64,000 nt of DNA from Hyphomicrobium_A sp963722495 (GTDB lineage: Bacteria; Pseudomonadota; Alphaproteobacteria; Rhizobiales; Hyphomicrobiaceae). The DNA lies in assembly GCA_963722495.1 (NCBI GenBank), contig CAVRND010000011.1, positions 124,001 through 188,000 of the forward strand, in the 5' to 3' direction. The notes under the pieces were generated by a model. The model saw nothing but the letters and a program-made list of their open reading frames with translations. It did no database searches and was not told the DNA's origin. Position 1 is the stretch's first letter, and each line of letters starts with the position of its first letter. Of the stretch, positions 31,780 to 39,055 are shown piece after piece. The position numbers and the translations under genes are program-made.

Positions 31780-32355
31780 ATGAGCGACCAGCACTTGCCT
31801 CACGGCACGATCAGAAAGTTGTGGCCGACGGAGACATCGAAGTTCCGCGATCATCTCCTGCGCCTCGACCGAGACAGCCGCCGGATGCGCTTCGCACATG
31901 GCGTTTCTGACGTGTTTATCGAGGATTATGCGGCCCGCATGGCCGACATGGGCGGCATCGTCTACGGCTACTTCGACGGCAATCAGCTGCGCGCCGCGGC
32001 CGAGCTCAAGAAACTCGGCGACACCTGGGGACGCGAAGCGGAAGCGGCCTTTTCCGTCGAACAGCCACTGCAGGAGCACGGCATCGGCACCGAACTGATG
32101 GGCCGCGTCATCCGCGCCGCCCGCAATCGCGGCGTCCAGCACCTGTGCATCAGCTGCCTTGCGGAGAACAGCAAGATGCGCGCGATCGCCCGTCATTTCG
32201 ATGCCGAGCTGCGCTTCGAGTACGGCGAGATCGTCGGCGAGATCGTCCCGCAGGGTCCAAACTACTTCTCCCTGCTCGCCGAGGCCGTCGAAGACCGCTT
32301 CGGGTACATGATGGCGGTTCTCGATCTGCACAATCGCGTCGTCAAAGCGGCGTGA
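31780..32355 (+). CDS. GNAT-family acyltransferase
   Basis: This 191-residue protein has a GNAT fold. The acetyl-CoA loop appears as PLQEHGIGTELMGRVIRAAR (Q/RxxGxG/A type), with the following CISCLAENSKMRAIARHF helix. The N-terminus RKLWPTETSKFRDHLLRLDRDSRRMRFAHG is typical for a group of alphaproteobacterial GNAT proteins with this R-x-x-RF motif. The substrate is unknown. It is a single-gene unit with a good AGGGCAACGTT leader. The 279 bp after it is AT-rich relative to the genome and leads into the histone-like gene. Confidence 0.82.
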   Translation: MSDQHLPHGTIRKLWPTETSKFRDHLLRLDRDSRRMRFAHGVSDVFIEDYAARMADMGGIVYGYFDGNQLRAAAELKKLGDTWGREAEAAFSVEQPLQEHGIGTELMGRVIRAARNRGVQHLCISCLAENSKMRAIARHFDAELRFEYGEIVGEIVPQGPNYFSLLAEAVEDRFGYMMAVLDLHNRVVKAA

Positions 32356-32580
32356 CGCGCGCGCCGAAGCGCACCTCATTTCGCACGCGACGCGTCGGTG
32401 ATGCGCGCTTCGTAGATTTTGCGAAATGTGCACGCAGAGTCTTCATCCGACGCTGCAGAGCGTTCGAAACACGACAAAAATGATGATTTCTCGCAACACA
32501 CGCCATTGAATGCGCTTGCGTTAGCTTTCCGTTTGCAATTTCATGTCAACAAAATGATCGAACTTGCACATGATTTTTTT

Positions 32581-32599
32581 AGTTCGAGTGATTCGAACT
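32581..32599. promoter_or_regulatory. Palindrome upstream of the histone-like gene
   Basis: AGTTCGA-GTGAT-TCGAACT is a perfect inverted repeat of 7-bp arms located 36 bp before the ATG, in the leader or promoter of the gene at 32635. It is a candidate operator or leader hairpin. Confidence 0.45.
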
Positions 32600-32634
32600 G
32601 AGAGAGATAGAAAACAGAGAAAGAGAGAACTCCA

Positions 32635-32799
32635 ATGGCTGTAAAGAAAGCTGTGAAGCGCAAAGTGAAGAAGGCCCCGGCTCGTCGCGCTGCTGCGAAG
32701 AAGCCGACCGCCCGCAAGGCTGCTGCTCGCAAGACCGTTCGTAAGACGGCTCGCAAGACGGCCCGCAAGCCGGCCAAGAAAGCTCGTCGAGCTGCCTAA
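32635..32799 (+). CDS. Small histone-H1-like Lys/Arg/Ala-rich protein
   Basis: This 54-residue protein is composed almost only of Lys, Arg, Ala, Pro, Val and Thr, in tandem patterns such as KKAPARRAAAKK, TARKAAARK and TVRKTARKTARKPAKK. This is the composition of bacterial histone H1-like and AlgP C-terminal tails, which bind DNA or RNA without specificity. There is no globular domain. A ribosome site GAGAGAAC lies 5-10 nt before the ATG, and an intrinsic terminator follows at 32887, so it is an independent, probably well expressed unit. It is too short and too repetitive for standard gene finders, but codon choice and signals are convincing. Confidence 0.82.
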   Translation: MAVKKAVKRKVKKAPARRAAAKKPTARKAAARKTVRKTARKTARKPAKKARRAA

Positions 32800-32886
32800 A
32801 GCAGCCGGATACGCGCCAGTTCCCCTCGTACCGCGCGATCTCGAAGGCTAGCTCCCGCTATTGAGCGGCTGGCCTTCAAACTCTTC

Positions 32887-32923
32887 AAGACCGGTGGCCG
32901 CGAACGCGCCGCCGGTCTTTTTT
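32887..32923 (+). terminator. Intrinsic terminator of the histone-like gene
   Basis: Arms AAGACCGGTGGC and GCCGCCGGTCTT (one G-T pair) enclose CGCGAACGC and are followed by TTTTTT. Confidence 0.85.
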
Positions 32924-32962
32924 ATTGGGCGTTTCGCGCTCGGGAGAGTTGCCTGCCGGGGT

Positions 32963-33346
32963 CTATTCAGGAAGGTGGTTGACGGCCTCGATGTTTGGCC
33001 GTCGGGGTCGAGAACGAAGGCAGCGTAGTAGTTCTCGTGGTAGTGCGGCCGCAGCCCCGGGCGCCCCGTTGTCTATGCCACCAGCCGCCAGCGCAGCTTC
33101 ATAGAAGGCCTGAACCTCGGCGCGATTCTTGGCCGAGAAGGCGACGTGCAGCCGTCCCTTGAGGGGCTTGCCGGTGCCGATCCAAAAGTGCGGGCGGTCG
33201 GGGCCGAAGCCGGCGTAGCCGTCCTCGCCGTCGTCCGACAAGCTCACTTCCATGATCAGCTTGACGCCCAGCGTCTCGAGGACGCGCGTATAGAACGCCT
33301 TGGAGCGGGCATAGTCGGTGACGGGAAAACCGATGTGATCGAGCAT
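32963..33346 (-). CDS. VOC-family glyoxalase-like protein with two compensating frameshifts
   Basis: The N-terminal part MLDHIGFPVTDYARSKAFYT and GYAGFGPDRPHFWIG fit a small VOC (glyoxalase/bleomycin resistance) protein. The C-terminal third is read in the wrong frame between about 33060 and 32998. The correct frame gives LRPHYHENYYAAFVLDPDG, the metal-binding end of this family, after which the original frame resumes as NIEAVNHLPE. A +1 and a -1 change 60 bp apart leave the open frame intact but scramble about 20 residues. This is a strong sign of base errors. The substrate is unknown. Confidence 0.8.
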   Translation of the reverse strand: MLDHIGFPVTDYARSKAFYTRVLETLGVKLIMEVSLSDDGEDGYAGFGPDRPHFWIGTGKPLKGRLHVAFSAKNRAEVQAFYEAALAAGGIDNGAPGAAAALPRELLRCLRSRPRRPNIEAVNHLPE

Positions 33347-33388
33347 TCGCTTCTCCTGGCGCTGCTTCTTACCTGCCCGCGGTCCGCG

Positions 33389-34169
33389 TCAGACGCGCCG
33401 CTCGACCATCAGCTTCTTCAGCTCGGCGATGGCCTTGGCGGGGTTGAGGCCCTTGGGACAGGCCTTGGTGCAATTGAGAATGGTATGGCAGCGATAGAGA
33501 CGGAAGGGGTCTTCCAGATTGTCGAGCCGCTCGCCCGTCGCCTCGTCGCGCGAATCCTGCACCCAGCGGAATGCCTGCAGCAGCGCCGCGGGGCCGAGAT
33601 AACGGTCCGAATTCCACCAATAGCTCGGGCATGAGGTCGAGCAGCAGGCGCACAGGATGCACTCGTAGAGGCCGTCGAGCTTCTGGCGATCCTGCGTGCG
33701 ACTGGCGCCACTCCTTCGGCGGCGCCGGCGTGTCGGTCTTCAGCCACGGCTCGATCAGCTGATGCTGGGCGTAGAAGTTGGTCATGTCGGGGACGAGGTC
33801 TTTCACCACCTGCATGTGCGGCAGCGGGTAGACGTTTACCGGCCCCTTGATGTCCTCATAGCCCTTGAGGCAGGCCAGCGTGTTCGTCCCGTCGATGTTC
33901 ATCGAGCACGAGCCGCAGATGCCTTCGCGGCACGAGCGGCGGAAGGTCAGCGTGGCGTCGATCTCGTTCTTGATCTTGATGAGCGCGTCGAGAACCATCG
34001 GGCCGCAGCGCTCGGTATCGATCCAGTAGCTGTCGAGGCGCGGGTTTTCGTCGCCGTCCGGGTTCCAGCGGTAGACGCGGAATTCCTTCCACGTGTCCTT
34101 GTTCTCCGGCTCGTTCCAGGTCTTTCCGCGCTGGACCTTGGAGTTCCGGGGAAGCGTAAACTGAACCAT
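33389..34169 (-). CDS. sdhB: Succinate dehydrogenase iron-sulfur subunit, one frameshift
   Basis: The electron-transfer subunit starts at the ATG at 34169 (VQFTLPRNSKVQRGKTW). The 2Fe-2S ligands are in CREGICGSCSMNIDG. A frame break near 33703 (CACGCAGGAT with one C too many) interrupts EWRQSH-EDRQKLDGL. The restored remainder has the 4Fe-4S and 3Fe-4S cysteines (CILCACCSTSCPSYWW, CTKACPKGLNPAKAI) and ends KKLMVERRV with TGA at 33389. It is separated from sdhCDA by about 6.1 kb; the gene directly upstream is a hypothetical membrane protein. Confidence 0.94.
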
Positions 34170-34294
34170 GGGACGTTGGGCTTTCCTGCTATCGCCGACC
34201 GGCAGGAGCCGGTGTCTCACATGAAACGGCGCAAATGCCTGTGTCAACGTCCGCCGGCGTCGCGACGGCTGCTGAACCTGAGCGGCCAGCTCGC

Positions 34295-34943
34295 CTATTC
34301 GGGGCGGTGCTTCTTCAATTCGCGCACCAGCTCGGTCAAGCTTGGCGGCGACCTCGGCGCCGGTATCGACCGAGGCCTTCAGCGTGGCGCGCGACTGGAT
34401 GATCTTGTTGAGGTGCTCCTGCTGCTCGCCGAAGCCGAAGAACAGCTCCTCGGGCGCGTTGATCTCGCCGTCCTCGACCGCCGACATCACGTCGAAGGCG
34501 TTCTGCGAGGCGAGCACCAGCATGGAGGCGACGTCGTTGATCAGCTGCTGGAACAGCCGCGCGGCATCGGTGGCGACGCGCGGGCCATGGACGCCGAACT
34601 TCAGCGGCGAGGAGCCCTGCGCCCCTTCGCCGGCGAACAGCCGCGGATTGCGCTGGAAGCGGCGGAAAATCTCCTGCAGGCCAAGGCAGCAGGTTTCGAG
34701 CTCGCGCAGTGCGGTGCCCGCCTTGCGCTTGGATCGGGCGCGATCGGGCGTGCGTTCCTGCGCCGTCCAGTTGATGGTGGCGATCGAGGCGATGGCGCCG
34801 AGGGCCGCAAGTGCCGGCAGCACGGCCGTGAACGGATCTGGTGCCAGCCGCGTCTCGCCTTCGGCCGACTCGGGACGGCTTTCCGGCTTCTTGCCCGGCA
34901 TCGTGTTGGCCACGCCCGTCGGCCTCGAGAACCGGCTCCGCAT
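34295..34943 (-). CDS. Hypothetical protein with one membrane helix, one frameshift
   Basis: The family is unrecognised. After a charged, Pro/Glu-rich start (MPGKKPESRPESAEGETR) comes a hydrophobic segment FTAVLPALAALGAIASIATI, then a basic stretch and a helical domain (ELETCCLGLQEIFRRFQRN, LFQQLINDVASMLVLASQNA). The frame runs on into sdhB unless one base near 34340 is removed (AAGCTTGACCGAG), which gives the natural end TELVRELKKHRPE with TAG at 34295. It lies 125 bp before sdhB on the same strand and may share its transcript. A start at MPGKKP (34901) is possible. The protein probably faces the cytoplasm with an N-terminal anchor. Confidence 0.65.
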
Positions 34944-35002
34944 CCTACAGCTGTCCCTTTTCCGGTATTGCGGTCGCCCGACGATCGGCCAATTCTAACC
35001 CT

Positions 35003-35168
35003 CTAGTGTGATGATCGAAAAATTCGCCCCCTCAGCTGCTAGGTATCGAGCGAATTTTTCGATCTGAAATCACACTAGCAAGCCCATGATTTTAGTGTCC
35101 GTTATGATTCCGAAGTTCGCTCCCGATCCTGGCCGCGAGCGCCAGCGAACTTCGGAATTGGGACACTA
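35003..35168. repeat. Class C bipartite palindromic repeat, copy 1 (upstream of Nudix gene)
   Basis: Two long hairpins lie in series. Hairpin 1 (35003-35078) has arms CTAGTGTGAT / ATCACACTAG and GATCGAAAAATTCGC / GCGAATTTTTCGATC around a loop with CAGCTG. Hairpin 2 (35093-35168) has arms TAGTGTCC / GGACACTA and ATTCCGAAGTTCGC / GCGAACTTCGGAAT, and an inner stem CTGG / CCAG around CCGCGAGCG. A second copy stands at 35605-35769 with paired base changes. Confidence 0.92.
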
Positions 35169-35194
35169 GCACGACAGCCTCGAAAAGGGCTCCC

Positions 35195-35608
35195 ATGCCG
35201 TTCCCTGCGACGCCTGCGCTCACCACAGACTGCATTGTGTTCGACGACCGCGGCTACGTGCTGCTCGTCCGCCGCAAGTATGAGCCATTCAAAGGGTCGT
35301 ATGCCCTCCCCGGCGGCTTCGTTGAAGTCGGGGAGACGGTGGAAGACGGCTGCCGCCGCGAGTTGAAGGAAGAAACGGGGCTAGAGGTGGGCGAGCTGCG
35401 TCTTGTCGGCGTCTATTCCGACCCAAAGCGCGACCCCCGCGGGCATACCTGCTCCATCGCCTACCTTGCCCGCATCGCTCGCGCCGAGCCGCAGGCGGGT
35501 GACGACGCCGCAGCCGCCGAATGGGTGGCCGATTGGCGGGCAGAGACGCTCGCCTTCGACCATGCGCAGATCCTCACCGACGCTGAGAAACTGCTGGGAA
35601 GCCCCTAG
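35195..35608 (+). CDS. Nudix hydrolase (ADP-ribose pyrophosphatase-like)
   Basis: The protein has 137 residues. The Nudix box GGFVEVGETVEDGCRRELKE followed by ETGLEV is complete, and the start TTDCIVFDDRGYVLLVRRKY with YALPGG resembles ADP-ribose or NUDT1-like sanitising hydrolases; the exact substrate is open. It is bordered on both sides by class C repeats. The TAG stop is supplied by the first bases of repeat copy 2 (CTAGTG). It is the only plus-strand gene between sdhB and pqqA, and the repeat-gene-repeat layout suggests a cassette that inserted as a unit. Confidence 0.88.
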   Translation: MPFPATPALTTDCIVFDDRGYVLLVRRKYEPFKGSYALPGGFVEVGETVEDGCRRELKEETGLEVGELRLVGVYSDPKRDPRGHTCSIAYLARIARAEPQAGDDAAAAEWVADWRAETLAFDHAQILTDAEKLLGSP

Positions 35609-35769
35609 TGTGATGATCGAGAAATTCGCCACCTCAGCTGCTAGGTATCGAGTGAATTTCTCGATCTGAATCACACTAGCAAGTCCATGCTTCAAGTGTC
35701 CCTTATGATTCCGAAGTTCGCTCCCGATACCAGCCGCGAGCTCTGGCGAACTTCGGAATCGGGACACTA
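35605..35769. repeat. Class C bipartite palindromic repeat, copy 2 (downstream of Nudix gene)
   Basis: The layout and orientation match copy 1. Hairpin 1 (35605-35679) has GATCGAGAAATTCGC paired with GTGAATTTCTCGATC. Hairpin 2 (35695-35768) has the same ATTCCGAAGTTCGC outer arm but inner stem CCAG / CTGG, the reverse of copy 1. Its two ends carry the stop codons of the flanking genes: TAG of the Nudix gene at 35606 and TAG of the minus-strand gene at 35767-35769. Confidence 0.92.
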
Positions 35770-36084
35770 GCGCCCGCCGCCGTAGTATTCCGGCACGCCC
35801 GCATCCAGGCAGGTCATTTGCACGCGGATGTCGGTGTATAGAAACCGGCAAAGCTCTTTCTTGTGATTGGGATTGTTGCGGATCGCGGCGAACGTGGTCT
35901 TGAAGCCCCGCGCGTTCGCCACCTGCGCCAAGAGCGCATCCTGGCAGTAGGGCGTCGCCATCCAGTTGCCCTGGATCAGCTGACTGCCGTCCTGGCACTT
36001 GATCGCCGCGTAGGTCGGCGTCGCCGCCGTTATCGCCCCGATCAGAGCTGCCCCGATCAATCCGGCTTTTGCACGTCCGAGCAT
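35767..36084 (-). CDS. Small secreted protein of unknown function
   Basis: The protein has 105 residues from the ATG at 36084, which follows a strong CAGGAGGA site. A signal peptide (MLGRAKAGLIGAALIGAITA, cleavage after TYA) is followed by a short mature domain with conserved-looking IKCQDGSQLIQGNWMATPYC and four cysteines (KCQDG, PYCQD, ELCRF, MTCLD), likely two disulfides. It ends GVPEYYGGGR at a stop codon provided by repeat C copy 2. No family recognised. Expected location is the periplasm. Confidence 0.75.
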   Translation of the reverse strand: MLGRAKAGLIGAALIGAITAATPTYAAIKCQDGSQLIQGNWMATPYCQDALLAQVANARGFKTTFAAIRNNPNHKKELCRFLYTDIRVQMTCLDAGVPEYYGGGR

Positions 36085-36230
36085 GGCGTCCTCCTGCCTC
36101 GCGAATTGGCCGCGGCGGCGCACAACCACCGACAGCGATTCGGAATGTAGAGGCAAACAGAGGATCGCCAAAGTCGATCCGAGCCACACGGCCGGCTTTT
36201 CCCAAGCCGGCCGATCGCAACCGCGCGCGC

Positions 36231-37332
36231 TTACTGCGTCGCGGTAGAGAACTGCGCCGGCGACACCATCTGCACGGTCGGCTTGGCGGCGGCGATGCTG
36301 AGCGAGCGCGTCGGCTGGCCGGCCGTCGAAGTCGAGCGTATTCAGGTCGACGGCCCTCATGGCCGGGTCGTTGTAGGTCTTCCAGTAGTAGACCTTGTTG
36401 GCGTGGTCGCGGAAGGTGGTCCACTGCGTATAGTCGCCGGCCGGCTTGCCGCCGTCGCTATAGTCGCGCACCAGGCCCTTGGGGATGTCGACGCGGTTGA
36501 TGAGGTGCTGGGCGACGATCAGCGCCTCCGCCGCGTCCTTCGGCTTGTCGACGAGATAGGCCGTCGCCGCCGCCATGACGAAGCGCGAGGGCGGGGTCGG
36601 GTCGCCCGGCAGGCCGTGCAGGCCCGAGCCCTGGCCCGTGCCGACATACGTCACGTTGCCGACCTTCACCGGCTTGGCGTTCACGGCCGTCAGGTTCACA
36701 TAGTTGCGCAGGTTTTGGATGTGCCACTCGTAGGTGGGCGAGTTGGTAAGCACGCCGACCTCGTTGTCGTAGACATTCAGCTTGCCGTCCGCATACTCGA
36801 CGACGATGCTCTTGCCGCTGGCGTCGTGAACCGAGTAGTGCAGCGGCGCGAACGAGCCGAGCTGCGGGACGGTCTCGCCCCACACGACAACGTTGCCGAC
36901 GGCGGCTTTCACCTCGTCGACGGTCGCGAAATTGCCCAGCACCCAATTGCCGAAGGCGGCGTTGGAGAGGGCCTTCGCCTCCTCGCCCGGCTTCACGTCC
37001 TGATACTTCGCCTCGCCCGGCAGGTAGAGCGCGCCGAAGCCGAGGCCCTTCTCGTTGAGGCCGTCGGTGGCCACCGGCATGTCATAGGCATTCATCGCCA
37101 CGTAGCCGTATTTCGACGTCCACTTGAGACCGTCGCCCTTCGGAGCCGGAGACGTCACCTGCAGCCCGCGCGGGATGATCTGCACCTCGCTGCCGAGCTC
37201 CATGGCGAACTCCATGGTGCGCACCGTCATCGGCGAACCGTCGCCGGCGATGAGGCGGACATCGGTGCAGGCGAGCACAGGCGTGGTGGCCATAAGACCA
37301 GCACACAGCGTGGCAACGGCGCGGCGCAGCAT
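36231..37332 (-). CDS. Secreted linear-amide C-N hydrolase (choloylglycine hydrolase/penicillin V acylase family), one frameshift
   Basis: This is an Ntn-hydrolase of the bile salt hydrolase/penicillin V acylase superfamily. The start at 37332 has AAGGAG in front. A signal peptide (MLRRAVATLCAGLMATTPVLA) ends directly before the catalytic Cys of CTDVRL, which becomes the N-terminal nucleophile after cleavage. Further family motifs are VRTMEFAMELGSE, GYVAMNAYDMPVATDGLNEK, and VLTNSPTYEWHIQNLRNY with the conserved Asn/Thr pocket. A frame break near 36320 precedes the native tail (SIAAAKPTVQMVSPAQF, ending TATQ). Possible substrates include acyl-homoserine lactones or other N-acyl compounds; this cannot be decided from sequence. 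Confidence 0.87.
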
Positions 37333-37401
37333 GGGCGTCTCCTTGGAAGGCATCATCGAATGCGAATGCGGCGCGCAGGTTGCTGCACGCCGCATGTCAA
37401 C

Positions 37402-37875
37402 TCATTGACCGTCGGGGAAGTACTCGAGCGTGGTGCGGCAGCTCTCTTTCCACTCTTCCTTGCTCATCTGCGTCTGCGGATCCCAATCCTTCATGCAGTC
37501 GCCGAGACCACGCTTCGTCACCTTGTCGTTCTTCTTGGCGTCGTCGAGCACGACATCGGCCTCGTCCTCGCCCTTCTTGGGCTCGGACTTGGTGGAGGCG
37601 GCATCCTCGAGCTTGGCGTTGCGGCCCTGATCGATCACGGCATCGGGGATGACGCCGTCGTCCTGCGCGTTGGGAACCGAGGCGCGGCCGTCGCTCGGGG
37701 AGACGTTCTCCTCCTGCGCAATGCCGCTGCGCTCGGTCGCGGTCAGCGGATCATTGTAATAAGAGTCCTTGGGGATCTCGGCAGCGGTTTCGGCGGCGAG
37801 CACCGTCGCGCTGAGGATGCCGGCCGCGGCGATGGCCGCAGCAACGGCCAACAGCGGCATTCTTGAAGCGTACAT
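37402..37875 (-). CDS. Secreted acidic hypothetical protein
   Basis: The protein has 157 residues: a signal peptide (MYASRMPLLAVAAAIAAAGI, cleavage near VLA-AET), then a long low-complexity acidic/Lys-rich region (KSEPKKGEDEADVVLDDAKK) and a short C-terminal domain with two cysteines (GLGDCMKDWDPQTQMSKEEW, SCRTTLEYF). The C-terminal piece looks like a small conserved module of periplasmic proteins in Hyphomicrobiales, but I recognise no named family. It lies 70 nt upstream of the C-N hydrolase gene on the same strand. Confidence 0.7.
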   Translation of the reverse strand: MYASRMPLLAVAAAIAAAGILSATVLAAETAAEIPKDSYYNDPLTATERSGIAQEENVSPSDGRASVPNAQDDGVIPDAVIDQGRNAKLEDAASTKSEPKKGEDEADVVLDDAKKNDKVTKRGLGDCMKDWDPQTQMSKEEWKESCRTTLEYFPDGQ

Positions 37876-38181
37876 TGAGTGACCCCTATAAAATATCGAG
37901 CCCAGTCAATCAGCGCCCGGGCGACATTCACCCTACGCGCTCAAGCTTAGGGTTCCGGAAAGGGGCGCAATCGGGTTTGCCTAAAATTGCTCGCATCGAG
38001 CGAGACACCGACGTGTTTCTACACGGACGGTCCGTCAACGGATGGCTTATCGGGTCGATAAGTTTATCTGATCTCGCGATCACGCGATTGCGATTTCTGT
38101 TTATCGAACGCGCTTGCTATATTTTCGGTTATCGGAACAGGCGGACAGGCGGTTCGCCAGTTTTCAATGGAGGAAAGCACC
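37876..38181. promoter_or_regulatory. Promoter region between a secreted-protein gene and pqqA
   Basis: These 306 bp of divergent spacer contain no gene. It becomes AT-rich towards pqqA and contains GCTTGCTATATTTTCGG about 65 bp before the pqqA ATG, a candidate -10 region. It also has a perfect inverted repeat at 38046-38062 and a direct repeat CGCGAT-N2-CGCGAT. A strong ribosome site GGAGGA lies 7 nt before the pqqA start. Confidence 0.5.
38046..38062. promoter_or_regulatory. Inverted repeat CTTATCG-GGT-CGATAAG, operator candidate for pqqA
   Basis: Perfect 7-bp arms with a 3-bp spacer lie 120 bp upstream of the pqqA start in an otherwise unstructured AT-rich stretch. The spacing is right for a dimeric regulator upstream of the putative promoter. 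The binding protein is unknown. Confidence 0.4.
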
Positions 38182-38271
38182 ATGAAGGTTTGGAACAAGC
38201 CGGCCGTTCGCGAGCAGGAAGTTGGCCTTGAGGTCACTTCGTACATGCCGGCCGAGATCGACATCATCTAA
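38182..38271 (+). CDS. pqqA: Coenzyme PQQ precursor peptide PqqA (orphan)
   Basis: This gene encodes a 29-residue peptide, the usual PqqA length. It starts MKVWNKPAV and contains GLEVTSYMPAEIDII. In it the Glu and Tyr that PqqE links and that become the PQQ skeleton are spaced E-V-T-S-Y, exactly as in Methylobacterium PqqA (GMEVTSYESAEID). The gene has a GGAGGA ribosome site, an AT-rich promoter region and its own intrinsic terminator 27 nt after the stop. None of pqqB, C, D or E lies in the window. PQQ is the cofactor of methanol dehydrogenases; PQQ itself would need the biosynthesis genes elsewhere in the genome. The peptide could also be a spare precursor copy. Confidence 0.88.
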   Translation: MKVWNKPAVREQEVGLEVTSYMPAEIDII

Positions 38272-38297
38272 CTCTATCCGAGCTAGCTGATACAGGA

Positions 38298-38335
38298 GCG
38301 GCGACCGAGCATCTCGGTCGCCGCTTTTCTTTTTG
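38298..38335 (+). terminator. Intrinsic terminator of pqqA
   Basis: Perfect 12-bp arms GCGGCGACCGAG and CTCGGTCGCCGC enclose CAT and are followed by TTTTCTTTTT. Confidence 0.9.
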
Positions 38336-38353
38336 GCGATCGCAACGCGACGG

Positions 38354-38920
38354 TTATTTCGCCTTGCAGGCCGTGCCGACGGCGATGCACTGAATGCCGC
38401 CACTGACATCGTGACAATCGATGTCCGTGCTGCTGGCGTTATCCCACGCGCCCCATTCCTTGCCGTGCTTCTTGCGCGCGTCGAGCTCCCAGCCCGTCTG
38501 AGCTTCGGCTTGCGCTTCCTTCTGGCCCTTCTTCTTGGCGCCGTAGGAGCTAAGCGAGTCAGTCTTGCAGTCCTTGCCCTTCACCGCTTCCTTCGCGCCG
38601 CCCATGGCGCGGCTGAGCAGATCCTTGCACGGCTTGGCGGTGCGCACGCACACCCACTGACCGGCCTTCTCCGTGCAGTCGACCTTGGCGTCCTTGGCGT
38701 AGCGCCAGGAGTTATATTCGCCGCCAAACTTGTCTTTCACGGCCGAACGCCAGGCGAGCAGCGAGTTGGGATAGGCGCCCAGGTCGCGCAACGATGCGGG
38801 CTTGCCTTCAGCCTTGACGGTGTCCTTGCAATCATCATCAGCGGCAGCCGCCGGCAGTGCCGCCAGAACTGAAAAAGCGGCCGCCACGATGGCCAGCCGC
38901 ATGCACAATCTCGTGTCCAT
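38354..38920 (-). CDS. Secreted protein with duplicated four-cysteine module
   Basis: The protein has 188 residues: a signal peptide (MRLAIVAAAFSVLAALPAAA), then two copies of a roughly 50-residue module. Copy 1 reads LLAWRSAVKDKFGGEYNSWR then AKDAKVDC, WVCVRTAKPC. Copy 2 reads WELDARKKHGKEWGAWDNA then TDIDC, IQCIAVGTAC. Shared positions are the Trp, KxG, W, DC and CxxxxxPC/AC elements, so the module probably has one or two disulfides. No named family comes to mind. The start could be MRLAIV (38902) instead of MDTRLC. It is a periplasmic or exported protein convergent with pqqA. Confidence 0.75.
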   Translation of the reverse strand: MDTRLCMRLAIVAAAFSVLAALPAAAADDDCKDTVKAEGKPASLRDLGAYPNSLLAWRSAVKDKFGGEYNSWRYAKDAKVDCTEKAGQWVCVRTAKPCKDLLSRAMGGAKEAVKGKDCKTDSLSSYGAKKKGQKEAQAEAQTGWELDARKKHGKEWGAWDNASSTDIDCHDVSGGIQCIAVGTACKAK

Positions 38921-39055
38921 GTTCGTTTCCTGATACTTGAGCGTACGCCTCTACCGGAACGGTATGCAGGCGAATGACCCTCGCATGGAATCTGGCGGGA
39001 TTTGAGGCTGACGTACACGGACGAGCCAAGTGCTTGAGGCGCCGTGGCGATCCCG

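Noticed and set aside
35003..35769. CRISPR array
   Set aside because: Only two repeats of about 165 bp with a gene between them, not short regularly spaced repeats with unique spacers.
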